This document shows, one piece after another, positions 15,247 to 23,118 of a stretch of 27,005 nt of DNA. Position numbers and translations under genes: made by a program. The notes below the pieces were generated by a model, which was not told where the DNA came from, made no database searches, and saw only the letters and a program-made list of their open reading frames with translations. Numbering within the stretch: position 1 is the first letter of the stretch; each line of letters starts with the position of its first letter. Source of the stretch: a virus; IMG/VR virus record IMGVR_UViG_3300005511_000863, positions 1 to 27,005 of that record; one strand, 5' to 3'.

Positions 15247-15640
15247 AGCAGTCTGCGTCGATCCACGGCAAGTCACCTGCATCTGGGAATGCGTGAAGCA
15301 CTGGATCAGACGCGCCATGGAGCGCGGCGACCTCGGCATATTCGATGAAGTCGAAGACGATGTAATGACCGGCCAGGCGCTGCTTTGGCTTATTTGGAAG
15401 AAGCCGGAGATTCTGGGCGCCGCTGTGACGCAGATCGTCGCGACCCAGCGGAGCAGGATCTGCATCATCGTCGCGTGCGGCGGAAAGAACATGCGGCTCT
15501 GGCTGCCGCTCGTTGAGAAAATTGAGAGCTACGCGCGGAGTGAGGGCTGCGACGCAGTCCGCATTCTCGGGCGCAAGGGCTGGATGCGTATGTTGAAAGG
15601 CTACAACGCGCCGGCAGTCATCCTGGAGAGGCGGTTTTAA
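15230..15640 (+). CDS. GNAT-like protein of the tail module
   Basis: 136 residues from a TTG with AAGGA eight bases upstream; no earlier in-frame start fits and the frame continues 5' only as a shadow. The sequence ICIIVACGGKNMRLWLPLV, then a helix and GCDAVRILGRKGWMRMLKGY resembles the small GNAT-like proteins often found in podovirus tail modules. There a Gly-Arg-x-Gly-Trp stretch follows a Cys-Asp-x-Val-Arg strand. Whether it acetylates anything is unknown, since the acetyl-CoA loop is not obvious. It ends two bases before the next gene. Confidence 0.6.
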   Translation: MSVLAEAVCVDPRQVTCIWECVKHWIRRAMERGDLGIFDEVEDDVMTGQALLWLIWKKPEILGAAVTQIVATQRSRICIIVACGGKNMRLWLPLVEKIESYARSEGCDAVRILGRKGWMRMLKGYNAPAVILERRF

Positions 15641-15641
15641 A

Positions 15642-16514
15642 ATGGGCGGTACATCGAAGACTACGCAGCAGACGCAGCAATCGTCGACCACCAACCCTTG
15701 GGAACCGACACAAGGCATCCTCAAGGACATTCTGAATGGTGTACAGGGCCAAGTCGGAAACTACCAGCCGACCTCGGCGGAGACGAGCGCGATCCGCCAA
15801 CTCGAAGCCAATGCGCAAAACCTGCCGAACTACACGCCGCAGGCGACGAGCCTTGCGAATGACTACCTGACTGGCGGTCCGGACCGCACCGGCATTGTCG
15901 GGGATGCGTACAGCGCGTCGAAGGCTGCCCTCAGCCCCTATCTCAGTCCGGACTGGCTCGATCCGACCAAGGTGCCCGGCATCGCAGCGGCGCTCGACAC
16001 CGTCCGCAACGACGTGACGAATTCGGTCAACAGCACCTTTGCAGGCGCAGGGCGCGATCTTTCGGGGTTGAACATGCAGTCGCTCGCGCGCGGCATTGCG
16101 CAGGGCGAGGCGCCGGTTCTGCTCGACGCGTACTATAAGAACGCCGGATTGCAGCAGAATGCCGCGACCGCGCTGCCGGGTATCGCCAATTCCACCGCCA
16201 CGACGCAATCTGGCCTCGATCAGGCAAGCCTTGCCAATCGCACGCAAGGCTTGAATATCGGAATCAACACTGTGCCGCAGGCGGCGAATGCCAGCGCGAC
16301 CGGCGTTCTGAGCGCCGAAAACCTGCTACGGACGCTGCCGTTGCAGAACCTGCAGGCGCTCGCGAGCCTCGTCGTTCCGATCGCGGGGCTTGGCGGACAG
16401 TCCTCCGGCACCAGCAACACCGTTGGCACGCAAACGCTGTCGCCGGTGGAAACCGCGCTGAAGTGGACCAGCGCGATCCGAAATCTCCTGCCCGGGTCTT
16501 ACACAAAAGGTTGA
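15642..16514 (+). CDS. Gly/Ser/Asn-rich virion protein, possible ejection or tail component
   Basis: 290 residues of small and polar amino acids: a Thr/Gln-rich start (SKTTQQTQQSSTTNPWEPTQ), helical segments rich in Ala and Asn, and repeated Gly-Ile-Ala patterns. No enzymatic motif is visible. Proteins of this composition after the nozzle gene in podoviruses are often internal or ejected virion proteins, or tail-tip parts. The N-terminal Asn-Pro-Trp-(Glu/Gln)-Pro followed by a Leu-rich helix is common in such proteins. It is followed by a strong terminator, so it probably ends this transcript segment. Function is inferred from place and composition only. Confidence 0.6.
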   Translation: MGGTSKTTQQTQQSSTTNPWEPTQGILKDILNGVQGQVGNYQPTSAETSAIRQLEANAQNLPNYTPQATSLANDYLTGGPDRTGIVGDAYSASKAALSPYLSPDWLDPTKVPGIAAALDTVRNDVTNSVNSTFAGAGRDLSGLNMQSLARGIAQGEAPVLLDAYYKNAGLQQNAATALPGIANSTATTQSGLDQASLANRTQGLNIGINTVPQAANASATGVLSAENLLRTLPLQNLQALASLVVPIAGLGGQSSGTSNTVGTQTLSPVETALKWTSAIRNLLPGSYTKG

Positions 16515-16554
16515 GACTGGGCTTACTAACCCTCCTAATCGACTAACGTCCTAA

Positions 16555-16582
16555 CCCCGGCCAAGCCGGGGTGCTTTTTTTT
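16555..16582 (+). terminator. intrinsic terminator before the tail fibre gene
   Basis: A 7-bp perfect stem CCCCGGC/GCCGGGG (16555-16561 and 16565-16571), three-base loop CAA, then TGC and eight Ts. The stem is the same as in repeat copy C, but no TTGAC boxes or ATG-CAG-CAT are present here, so this is a plain terminator. Confidence 0.9.
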
Positions 16583-16596
16583 GAGGAGCTGTCTTC

Positions 16597-18150
16597 ATGG
16601 CCACCGCCGGTGTCCCACTCTGGTCAACCACCGCTGCGACCAATGCGACCGCCGATCCAGCGGTGAACTGGGCCGAAGGCATGGCCCCGTCCGCGGTGAA
16701 TGATTCTGCTCGCGCCATGATGGCGTCGGTCGCGAAATGGCGTGATGACTTGTCTGGCATCACTACTACAGGATCGTCGACAGCCTATGCTGTGACGACA
16801 GGCGCCACGTTTGCGTCGGCAGCCGATATGTCCGGGATGATCTTTTCTATGATCCCGCATACCACCTCGGGTGCGTCCCCCACGCTATCCGTGGATGGTC
16901 TCACGGCTCGTGCCATAAATGAATCGACAGGCGTTGCCATGACCGCCGGCGCGTTGCTCGCCGGCACGCCATACCTTGTCAAATATATCCATTCGTCAAC
17001 AGAGTTCATCCTGCTCGGCCGTACCAATATCTTCACAACGATCAAGGCGACCAGCAACATCATTGCTGCGCCTGGAACGACAGCCGGGCGTCCGAGCGCA
17101 GTTGCGGGCGGCTTTCGCTTTAACACGGATACAGGCCTTCCTGAGTTCAGCGACGGAGCAAGCTGGTTCCCGTTGATCACGACACTAGCTGGTGCTCAGA
17201 CGCCCTATGGCGCTATCATCAACGGAACGATCACTGCGACCGCGAACAGTCCAGTTTCGAATGCCATCAAGTTTGAGCTGAAAACGCTGGCAGGCAATAC
17301 GCCATCTGCGTCTGATCCGGTGCTGATTGCATTCCGGAACTCAACGGCAGGAATCGGAAGTTACGTCTATAAAACTGTGACCGCAGCTGTATCCCTCACG
17401 ATTTCGTCGGGCTCCCAACTTGGAGTGAGCACCAATAACGTTGCATTCAAGCTTTGGCTTGTTCTCTTCAACGACGCCGGGACCGTGAAGCTTGGCGTCA
17501 TCAACTGTGTTTCAGGAACTAACATATATCCGCTTGGGAAACTCCCGGTCGCCCAGGCGACTGCAGAAGGCGGAGCTGGGGCCGCCGACAGCACTCAGAC
17601 GTTTTACACTGATGTCGCCATTTTATCTGACACACCATACGCTATTCTTGGATATATATCCTACGAATCCGGCTTGGCGTCGGCCGGTGCATGGGCCGTA
17701 GTTCCTACGCGCATTCAGCTTTTTGGCGCCGGCATTCCCCTGCCTGGAACAACTATTCAAACAGTAACATCGTCCACAACTAGCAACACGTCTACCAACA
17801 CTGGCTCATATGTTGCGACGGCTCTCACGGCGAGCATTTCACCGACGAGTGCCGCAAATCTCGTAGATGTTCGTGCTTTTGGATCATCGGGCAGCAACGG
17901 CTCAACAGACGCAGCAGTGATCCAGCTCAGGCGAGGCACTTCGACAGCATTCGGCCCTGAGATTGCCTTCAGGAACTCAAACAACGTGACGGGCTATGCA
18001 TCTGCCGCTGTCGAGGCTTGGGATGCACCAGGGACTACATCGTCAACCCTCTATACGGTCTATCTGAAAAGCTCCGGAACTTCGAATACTGCTCAGTTCC
18101 CTCAGAGCACCTTCGGAGCCTATATGACGGTACAAGAAGTGATGACCTAA
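16597..18150 (+). CDS. tail fibre protein
   Basis: 517 residues with an N-terminal region typical of podovirus and siphovirus fibres: TTAATNATADPAVNWAEGMA, then PSAVNDSARAMMA (about residues 9-41). A long beta-rich shaft follows, dominated by Thr, Ser, Ala, Gly and Asn, and a C-terminal part (STSNTSTNTGSYVATALTAS onward) probably forms the receptor-binding tip. The ribosome binding site GAGGAG is nine bases before the ATG, just after a terminator, so the gene may have its own promoter. It shows more A/T-rich and mixed codon use than the capsid genes, as is common for exchanged host-range genes. Confidence 0.8.
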   Translation: MATAGVPLWSTTAATNATADPAVNWAEGMAPSAVNDSARAMMASVAKWRDDLSGITTTGSSTAYAVTTGATFASAADMSGMIFSMIPHTTSGASPTLSVDGLTARAINESTGVAMTAGALLAGTPYLVKYIHSSTEFILLGRTNIFTTIKATSNIIAAPGTTAGRPSAVAGGFRFNTDTGLPEFSDGASWFPLITTLAGAQTPYGAIINGTITATANSPVSNAIKFELKTLAGNTPSASDPVLIAFRNSTAGIGSYVYKTVTAAVSLTISSGSQLGVSTNNVAFKLWLVLFNDAGTVKLGVINCVSGTNIYPLGKLPVAQATAEGGAGAADSTQTFYTDVAILSDTPYAILGYISYESGLASAGAWAVVPTRIQLFGAGIPLPGTTIQTVTSSTTSNTSTNTGSYVATALTASISPTSAANLVDVRAFGSSGSNGSTDAAVIQLRRGTSTAFGPEIAFRNSNNVTGYASAAVEAWDAPGTTSSTLYTVYLKSSGTSNTAQFPQSTFGAYMTVQEVMT

Positions 18151-18715
18151 CCGTGCACGCTGTCGGTAGTGCCTTCTGTCGTGATGGGAAGCCAGTTCTG
18201 GACGTGAATGCCATCGATGATGGTCGCTGCGGTTACCCCGGGGTTGGTGCAAATGCTCAAAGGCGGCTCGGCCGACGGTGTCGTAAGGGACAGAATTCTC
18301 AAAATCCATCGTGACGTTGAGGCTCCCAAATAGGCCCTTTGCGGTCGCGACGACAGCGTAACTCGTCCTCGAAATCTCGGATGACGGCTTTCCCGGTCAA
18401 TCCGAGCACGAGTGCGCCTGCGCACAACCGCGCCCAATGTATATCCGGCTTCCAAGCCTGCGAAAGTGGTTCTGAAGGATCAGGGGCGGATTCAGGAATT
18501 AGTATTTTCCAACAACACGATCGCTTGACGCTCCCAAGCAAGTTCTGACCCACGAGCAGCTTGCTCGCAACCGCACTGAGATCAAGGCCGTGCCAGGTGA
18601 CCACCCAAAAGTCCGAATAAATTGATTCCTCACGAAGAGGGCTAGGGGCTATTGGCGCTGCCAATGCGGGTGGTCGACGGCAATACTTCTTCCCACCAAT
18701 GCAAGGGAGCTGAAT
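18151..18715. other. 565-base stretch without a clear gene
   Basis: No frame here has a ribosome binding site and a natural composition over its full length. Two overlapping reverse-strand frames (18664 to 18299 and 18455 to 18147) each contain protein-like segments, for instance LVLGLTGKAVIRDFEDEL and then TAATIIDGIHVQNWLPITTE. A reverse-strand gene broken by frameshifts is therefore possible. The first of these would start at TTG with no Shine-Dalgarno. The stretch separates the tail fibre gene from the lysis genes and may be a remnant of exchanged fibre-associated DNA. Confidence 0.35.
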
Positions 18716-18865
18716 ATGACCGTGTTTATTGAATTCCTAGCGTTCGCTTGCGGCTATGCCGCTTCGGTCTACACGTGGGCCAAGGTCAAGGAATGGCTCA
18801 ACGGCGCCGAGGCCGAAGTTGAAACTCTCAAAACCAAGATCGAAAACCTGAAAGGGAGGCTCTGA
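18716..18865 (+). CDS. small membrane protein with coiled-coil tail, lysis block
   Basis: 49 residues, with a strong ribosome binding site (AAGGGAG six bases before the ATG). One hydrophobic segment (IEFLAFACGYAASVYTW, about residues 5-21) is followed by a charged heptad-like helix ending EVETLKTKIENLKGRL. The stop overlaps the endolysin start (TGATG). Position and topology suggest a lysis-related role such as a pinholin-like or spanin-like accessory protein, but the size is too small for a firm family call. Confidence 0.6.
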   Translation: MTVFIEFLAFACGYAASVYTWAKVKEWLNGAEAEVETLKTKIENLKGRL

Positions 18866-19620
18866 TGCAGGCGAATTTCGATGAAGCGCTGCGCCGCGTT
18901 CTGGCTCACGAGGGCGGCTACACCAATCATCCTTCGGATCCGGGTGGTCCGACCAATTGGGGCATTACGATCCATGACGCGCGCGCTTATTGGAAGCGCG
19001 ATGCGGACATCGACGATGTCCGCGCTATGCCCAAGGATGTCGCCAAGCGCATCTACAAATCCAAGTACTGGGACGTCATGCGCTGCGATGAGCTGCCGTC
19101 CGGTGTGGACTATGCGGTCCTGGATTTCGGCGTCAACTCGGGTATCTCGCGCTCGCTCAAGTTTCTCGAGGCGATTGCTGGTGTTCCGACGGACGGCAAG
19201 CCGGACGACACGCTGATCCGCACCATTGCAAACATGCCGGCAAAGCCGATCATTTCCGAGCTTTGCAACAAGCGTCTGGTCTTTCTCAAAGGCCTCAAAA
19301 CCTGGCCGGTGTTCGGCAACGGCTGGGGCAGGCGTGTCTCGGAGGTGAAAGACGCGGCGCTGAAGATGGCCGACAATGTCCGAGTGCCATCGCCGTCGCC
19401 GCTGGAAGTGCCGAAGGGCAAGAGCGAGAGGCCCAATACGACGACCAAAGCGGCGGTTCGGTCGACGACGATCTGGGCGCAGATCGCGACCGTGTTGACG
19501 GCGCTCGGCGGCGCGTTGACCGATTGGCGCGCGCTGGCCGTGATCGTGGTGGCGGCGCTCGCCGGCTATGTGATCTGGGAGCGGATGAAGCGGCCCGACA
19601 TCAGCGGAGTGTTCCAATGA
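18865..19620 (+). CDS. GH108 endolysin (N-acetylmuramidase) with hydrophobic tail
   Basis: 251 residues. The GH108 catalytic signature is at the start: LAHEGGYTNHPSDPGGPTNW, with Glu16 as the likely acid, followed by GITIHDARAYW. A peptidoglycan-binding-like helical domain runs to about residue 167 (VDYAVLDFGVNSG; GNGWGRRVSEVKDAALKM). The enzyme cuts the glycan strands of peptidoglycan at lysis. After a Pro/Lys-rich linker (175-200) the C-terminus has two hydrophobic stretches, about 202-218 and 222-237 (AVIVVAALAGYVIW), suggesting a membrane anchor that most members lack. It overlaps the preceding small gene and the next gene (ATGA), forming a coupled lysis cassette. Confidence 0.88.
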   Translation: MQANFDEALRRVLAHEGGYTNHPSDPGGPTNWGITIHDARAYWKRDADIDDVRAMPKDVAKRIYKSKYWDVMRCDELPSGVDYAVLDFGVNSGISRSLKFLEAIAGVPTDGKPDDTLIRTIANMPAKPIISELCNKRLVFLKGLKTWPVFGNGWGRRVSEVKDAALKMADNVRVPSPSPLEVPKGKSERPNTTTKAAVRSTTIWAQIATVLTALGGALTDWRALAVIVVAALAGYVIWERMKRPDISGVFQ

Positions 19621-19961
19621 TGTGGCTGTCGCTGATCACCCCGATCCTCAACGGCCTGGTCACGGCCTACAACAAGTCCAAGGACGTGACGATCGCGACG
19701 GTGCAGGCCTCGGTCGGCATCGCCGGCGCGCAGGCGCAATACATGACGGCGGTGCTCGGCCATCCGTTGTCGCCGGCGAGCATCTGCTGCTATGCGCTGG
19801 CGATCTGGTTCTTCAAGGCGGTGGCCTGTGACAAGGTGATCGGCCCCGCGTTCGGTTATCAATGGTCGACGGATGCGCTGACCGGCGGCACCAAGGAAAT
19901 GGCGATGATCGTCGCCTCCGGCATGTTCTTCAGCGGCATCGCCAACATCCTGAAGCGTTGA
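19617..19961 (+). CDS. putative holin, 3-TM type
   Basis: 114 residues (MMWLS...), with the start overlapping the endolysin stop (ATGA) and GGAG upstream. Hydrophobic segments include SASVGIAG-adjacent residues, ASICCYALAIWFFKAVA and MAMIVASGMFFSGIANIL, and the C-terminus is basic (LKR). The pattern and position agree with the '3TMs' holin family of alphaproteobacterial phages, which makes membrane lesions that release or activate the endolysin. It is very GC-rich with host-like codon use. The third segment is weaker, so the topology is uncertain. Confidence 0.7.
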   Translation: MMWLSLITPILNGLVTAYNKSKDVTIATVQASVGIAGAQAQYMTAVLGHPLSPASICCYALAIWFFKAVACDKVIGPAFGYQWSTDALTGGTKEMAMIVASGMFFSGIANILKR

Positions 19962-19965
19962 CGTC

Positions 19966-20187
19966 ATGAGCCCCGACCTCGGCGAGCGCGTCGCCGTGCT
20001 CGAAACCAGCATCAAGTATCTCACCGAGCAGCTCGAGGACACGCATCGCAAGGTCGAGGAGATGCATGCGGTGCTGCTGCAGGCCAAGGGCGCGAAGTGG
20101 GTGCTCGTCGGCACCGCGGGCATCATCGGTTTTCTGGCCGCGCTGACGGCGAAGCTTCTGCCGTTGAACGGTATCTTGCCGAAATGA
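19966..20187 (+). CDS. XhlA/hemolysin-like lysis accessory protein
   Basis: 73 residues: a heptad-patterned helix (LGERVAVLETSIKYLTEQLE, about 5-24, continuing to ~40) followed by one transmembrane segment (WVLVGTAGIIGFLAALTA, about 45-62). This layout is that of XhlA-type proteins, which accompany holins, and it also resembles phage proteins that anchor a coiled coil to the membrane. It follows the holin by four bases and probably belongs to the same transcript. No signal peptide is present. It could also serve as an inner spanin-like part, since no other spanin is visible. Confidence 0.65.
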   Translation: MSPDLGERVAVLETSIKYLTEQLEDTHRKVEEMHAVLLQAKGAKWVLVGTAGIIGFLAALTAKLLPLNGILPK

Positions 20188-20232
20188 GGTGCTGAGCCGG
20201 CGAGCACGCGCTGTAAATATGGAGAACAGGCG

Positions 20233-20403
20233 ATGCTTCGCGCCAGGTATCGACGAGAAAAATTCAGAACGAAATGGCTGGCGCCGCGTGTGAGGCTCTT
20301 CACCGTTGTCAGACGCCTCGATTGCGACGAGGAAGACTGGGATCCGGACATCGGCCAGCCGAATGAGCGTGTCGAGGCGGTGCAAGGCCGGCCTCAAAGC
20401 TAG
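20233..20403 (+). CDS. small basic protein, hypothetical
   Basis: 56 residues with GGAG eight bases before the ATG. The N-terminal half is very basic (MLRARYRREKFRTKWLAPRV), the second half acidic (DCDEEDWDPDIGQPNE). No domain is recognised. The opposite strand also reads openly here, as often in GC-rich DNA, so this rests mainly on the ribosome binding site. Confidence 0.4.
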   Translation: MLRARYRREKFRTKWLAPRVRLFTVVRRLDCDEEDWDPDIGQPNERVEAVQGRPQS

Positions 20404-20494
20404 GCATCGGTGCGTCTGGCGCGTCTGCTGTGTCCCCAATCCCTCCGGTATCATCGTCTTCGTTCCGGCGGCACGGCCGCGTGTCCAGTCGCGC

Positions 20495-20992
20495 GCCGTC
20501 TGTGCCCGCCTTTTCATTGAAAACTGCGTATCCAGCAAAGGAGCAGCCACATGGCTGGCCGTAACTCGCGGACGCTGCCGGGCAGCGGAATTCTCGGTGG
20601 GGTTACAATTAGCACTGACGATGCGAATTCGGGTGCCCCCGAAACTGAATTCGAGTCGCCGTGGGGCCGAGCGCTGCGTGAAGCAGTTGAGCGGCACACA
20701 GGCGTTAGTGCCAGTAGTCTCAGGCTTTGACCGACCGGTGGCGGCAGCCGCCTGCGCCGCCGTAGATGTCGCAGAAGCGGACGATCGGGCCTGAGCCATA
20801 TTATGCGTTGCATCCCGACGACATGTATCCGGCCGTCAGAATCGGTCGCGCGCTCATCAACCACTACGCCGACTACTTCGATCCGTGGACCTACGACGCG
20901 CAAGGCCGCCGCGTGGCCGATACGCCTGCGGCTTATACGCCGAACGCCGCCGGGAAATTGCCGCCGACGCGCAAGCCGGAATGGTGGCCGCT
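20495..20992 (+). pseudogene. degenerate upstream copy of the metallopeptidase gene start
   Basis: This stretch repeats the 5' part of the gene that begins at 21066, including its ribosome binding region (CAAAGGAGCAGCC before the ATG). The first frame, from 20551, matches at MAGRNSRTLPGSGILGG and ALREAVER but ends at TGA 20728-20730. After a shortened spacer and a TAG, homology resumes at 20766 (MSQKRTIGPEPYYAL; NHYADYFDPWTYDAQGRR) and continues to about 20992. The downstream copy has 58 more bases in between. From 20766 the frame stays open into the second copy, so a fused 581-residue reading is possible, but there is no ribosome binding site at 20766. Best seen as a tandem duplication with the first copy decaying. 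Confidence 0.7.
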
Positions 20993-21065
20993 TGTCCGCC
21001 GCGTACGGCGCCAGCCGTCTGTGCGCCTTTCATCGAAACAGTGCATCAAACAAAGGAGCAGCCCC

Positions 21066-22511
21066 ATGGCCGGCCCCAACTCATGGATATTGCCCGGTAA
21101 CGGCATTCTCGGCGGCGTGTACGTTGGACCACCAAGACCTGACGATCGCAATTCGGAGCCTGAAACGCCTTGGGCGAGGGCTCTGCGTGAGGCGATGGAA
21201 AGGCAGCCGCCCGGTGAAGCCGAGCGCCTGGGGACGGTGGCCGAGCAGATTCGCGCAGGTGCGAATTCCGGCAATCCGTTGGCGCGTCCGGCACAGGCTT
21301 TGGTCAACTGGATGCGGCAGCCGTCTCCGCCACCGCAAATGTCGCAGAAGCAGATGATCGGGCCAGCGCCATACTACGCGCTGGATATCGACGACCGGTA
21401 TCCGAATGCGAAAATCGGGCGCGCGATCATCAACCACTACGCCGACTACTTGGACCCATGGACCTATGACGCGCAGGGGCGTCGCGTGATCGACACGCCT
21501 GCGGCCTATACGCCGAACAACGTCGGAAAACTGCCAGAGACTGAGAAGCCGTGGTGGTGGCCGATGGTCGGGGGCGTCGATCTCGGCTCGAATTTTGTCG
21601 GGCTGGGAGCGGGGACCAATCTGGCCAAAGCGGCGACGGTTGGCGGAAGGGCGGCTTTCGCCGCGCCAAAGGCTGCAGTTGCCGAAGCCGGGATGACCGG
21701 CAAGCTGCTCAACGCGGTCCGTGAAGGTCGGCTTGCGGAGCTTGCGAGCGAAGGCGCCGAAACGTTGGCAAGCAGGTGGGCGAGCATGTATAATCCTCCA
21801 GCCAAAACGCCTCGACCGTTCGAGGCTGATTATCCGCGGGGAGCGCCTGCCGATGCCGAAGGACGACTCATCCAAGACATCGAAGGCCGACCCCTCACAG
21901 CCCGGCACGTCGTGGGTCGACAAGTTTATGGCGGAACAGACGTTGCCTTACCGCAAGCGGAACTTCCCGCAGTGGCGGAGGGATCGGCTGGCGCGGTCAT
22001 TACGGACGTTGCGCCGCGAACGCTCGGAAAAGACCTCGGCCGAGTCGTAAAAACAACAGATCGGCGCTCCGGTAATTCGGAGTATGAAATTTGGGTGCGC
22101 CGCGGCTTGAGCGCACGCGATGTGCCTTTGGTTACTGCGCATGAAGTGTCTCATTTGATTGATGACTTGGCCGGAAAAATTCCAACGGACGGCCTTTCTC
22201 GCGAACTCTACCAAGTCTACAACACCCTCAACACCGGCAAAGAGCGGACGCGGAATCTGACGAGGCCGCGAGATATTGGCTATAGCGAAAGCGAAGAGCC
22301 GGGTGAATTGATGGCCGAAGCGGTCCGCGCCTATATGTGGGACCCGAACTACCTCAAGACTGTTGCGCCCAAGACCGCGGCGAGGATTCGCGAGTTTGTA
22401 AATGCGAACCCGCAGCTTTCGAAGGTTATTCAGTTCAACGCGATCGGAGGCGCGGTCCCGTTCATACAAGGGCAGCAACGGAATGCGAGCGGCGTCGAGG
22501 ATAGGCAGTGA
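21066..22511 (+). CDS. HExxH metallopeptidase-like polyvalent protein
   Basis: 481 residues from the ATG at 21066, which has AAAGGAG nearby. The N-terminal third carries LPGNGILGG, ALREAMER and NHYADYLDPWTYDAQGRR, also present in the decayed upstream copy. A Gly/Ala-rich hydrophobic stretch (about 175-220) could insert in a membrane. The C-terminal domain has a zinc-peptidase motif AHEVSHLIDD (His359, Glu360, His363) and a candidate third ligand in GELMAEAVRAYMWDP (Glu414 or Glu418). It ends in the Arg/Asn-rich helix typical of metallopeptidase-like domains in phage polyvalent proteins. Such proteins may be ejected with DNA and act in the host. Substrate unknown. Small ORFs follow at once and could encode partners. 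Confidence 0.65.
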   Translation: MAGPNSWILPGNGILGGVYVGPPRPDDRNSEPETPWARALREAMERQPPGEAERLGTVAEQIRAGANSGNPLARPAQALVNWMRQPSPPPQMSQKQMIGPAPYYALDIDDRYPNAKIGRAIINHYADYLDPWTYDAQGRRVIDTPAAYTPNNVGKLPETEKPWWWPMVGGVDLGSNFVGLGAGTNLAKAATVGGRAAFAAPKAAVAEAGMTGKLLNAVREGRLAELASEGAETLASRWASMYNPPAKTPRPFEADYPRGAPADAEGRLIQDIEGRPLTARHVVGRQVYGGTDVALPQAELPAVAEGSAGAVITDVAPRTLGKDLGRVVKTTDRRSGNSEYEIWVRRGLSARDVPLVTAHEVSHLIDDLAGKIPTDGLSRELYQVYNTLNTGKERTRNLTRPRDIGYSESEEPGELMAEAVRAYMWDPNYLKTVAPKTAARIREFVNANPQLSKVIQFNAIGGAVPFIQGQQRNASGVEDRQ

Positions 22512-22641
22512 CCGGTCTCCGAAGCTTCCCCCTGGATCTGTGATATTCGATCACGATCCTCCAGGTCACGTCAGTGTCCGGGGATTGTCACCAGAGCAGC
22601 TCATGAATTTGGTGCGCCAGGTTAAGAAGTTTGAAAAATGA
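22483..22641 (+). CDS. small protein overlapping the metallopeptidase gene end
   Basis: 52 residues in another frame, overlapping the last 29 bases of the metallopeptidase-like gene. The second half reads as genuine protein: PPGSVIFDHDPPGHVSVRGL then a helix PEQLMNLVRQVKKFEK. The ribosome binding region (AAGGGCAGCAACGGA) is weak. The stop overlaps the next ATG (ATGA at 22638). It could be a small partner of the upstream protein; no family is recognised. Confidence 0.4.
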   Translation: MRAASRIGSDRSPKLPPGSVIFDHDPPGHVSVRGLSPEQLMNLVRQVKKFEK

Positions 22642-22711
22642 CATCCAGCACAAGCAACGAGGCAGACGTCACCCCTGAGGCGGTCATTGTCTTGCTTGCA
22701 AGCATGACACC

Positions 22712-22915
22712 ATGTCGGAAATCCGGAAGATATTGTCCTCCAAACCAGCGGTCGACAAAGCGACGTGGGGTTGTGAGGTTTGGAAATATCCAGGGGGAGA
22801 ATGGGCAATTCCGGACCGCTTGTCCTTTGAGGCATATGTGGAGGCCGAGACGAAAACTGGCGATGTGTTTTACTGGTCGTTGACCTTACGCTCCAATCGG
22901 GAAAGTGGACGTTGA
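22712..22915 (+). CDS. small protein or middle part of a frameshifted gene
   Basis: 67 residues with natural composition (ATWGCEVWKYPGGEWAIPDR, then LSFEAYVEAETKTGDVFYWS). The ATG has no Shine-Dalgarno. Just upstream, a frame from 22638 (MTSSTSNEADVTPEAVIVLL) reads well for ~23 residues and then degrades, and just downstream a frame from 22912 takes over. The three pieces change frame by -1 each time and add up to about 144 residues. They may therefore be fragments of one gene with two single-base lesions, or separate tiny genes. The beta-rich look (Trp, Tyr, Val strands) resembles immunity-type proteins; this is only an impression. Confidence 0.4.
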   Translation: MSEIRKILSSKPAVDKATWGCEVWKYPGGEWAIPDRLSFEAYVEAETKTGDVFYWSLTLRSNRESGR

Positions 22916-23070
22916 GCCGGGATATCGAAAGACAGGAAAAGTACGGGCCGGGTTCAATACGTGACTTCGAATCTGTCACGTATGAGAGCTTCAGCGCATT
23001 GCAGGACGGATACGTCCCTTTGATGAGCGAGTTTGTCCGCTCGGCAGAGAATTTCGCGTTCCCGTCTTAA
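22912..23070 (+). CDS. small protein or 3' part of a frameshifted gene
   Basis: 52 residues from a TTG whose last two bases overlap the previous stop (TTGA), with GGGAAAG upstream. The sequence SIRDFESVTYESFSALQDGY followed by VPLMSEFVRSAENFAFP is acidic and protein-like. Read with the preceding frame it would be the C-terminus of a ~144-residue protein. It ends about 50 bases before the VapE-type gene. Confidence 0.35.
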   Translation: MSRDIERQEKYGPGSIRDFESVTYESFSALQDGYVPLMSEFVRSAENFAFPS

Positions 23071-23118
23071 AGATCGTCGACGGCACCCATCGCCCTGAGA
23101 AGAGACTGCAAGGTGTCA

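Noticed and set aside
19566-20799. Overlapping reverse-strand ORFs across the holin and accessory region
   Set aside because: No ribosome binding sites; they lie opposite well-supported lysis genes and read as GC-bias shadows.
21852-22050. Small + strand ORF (MPKDDSSKTSK...) inside the metallopeptidase-like gene
   Set aside because: It reads plausibly and starts at an ATG, but the host frame continues with family-like sequence (GRPLTARHVVGR) and there is no clear ribosome binding site.
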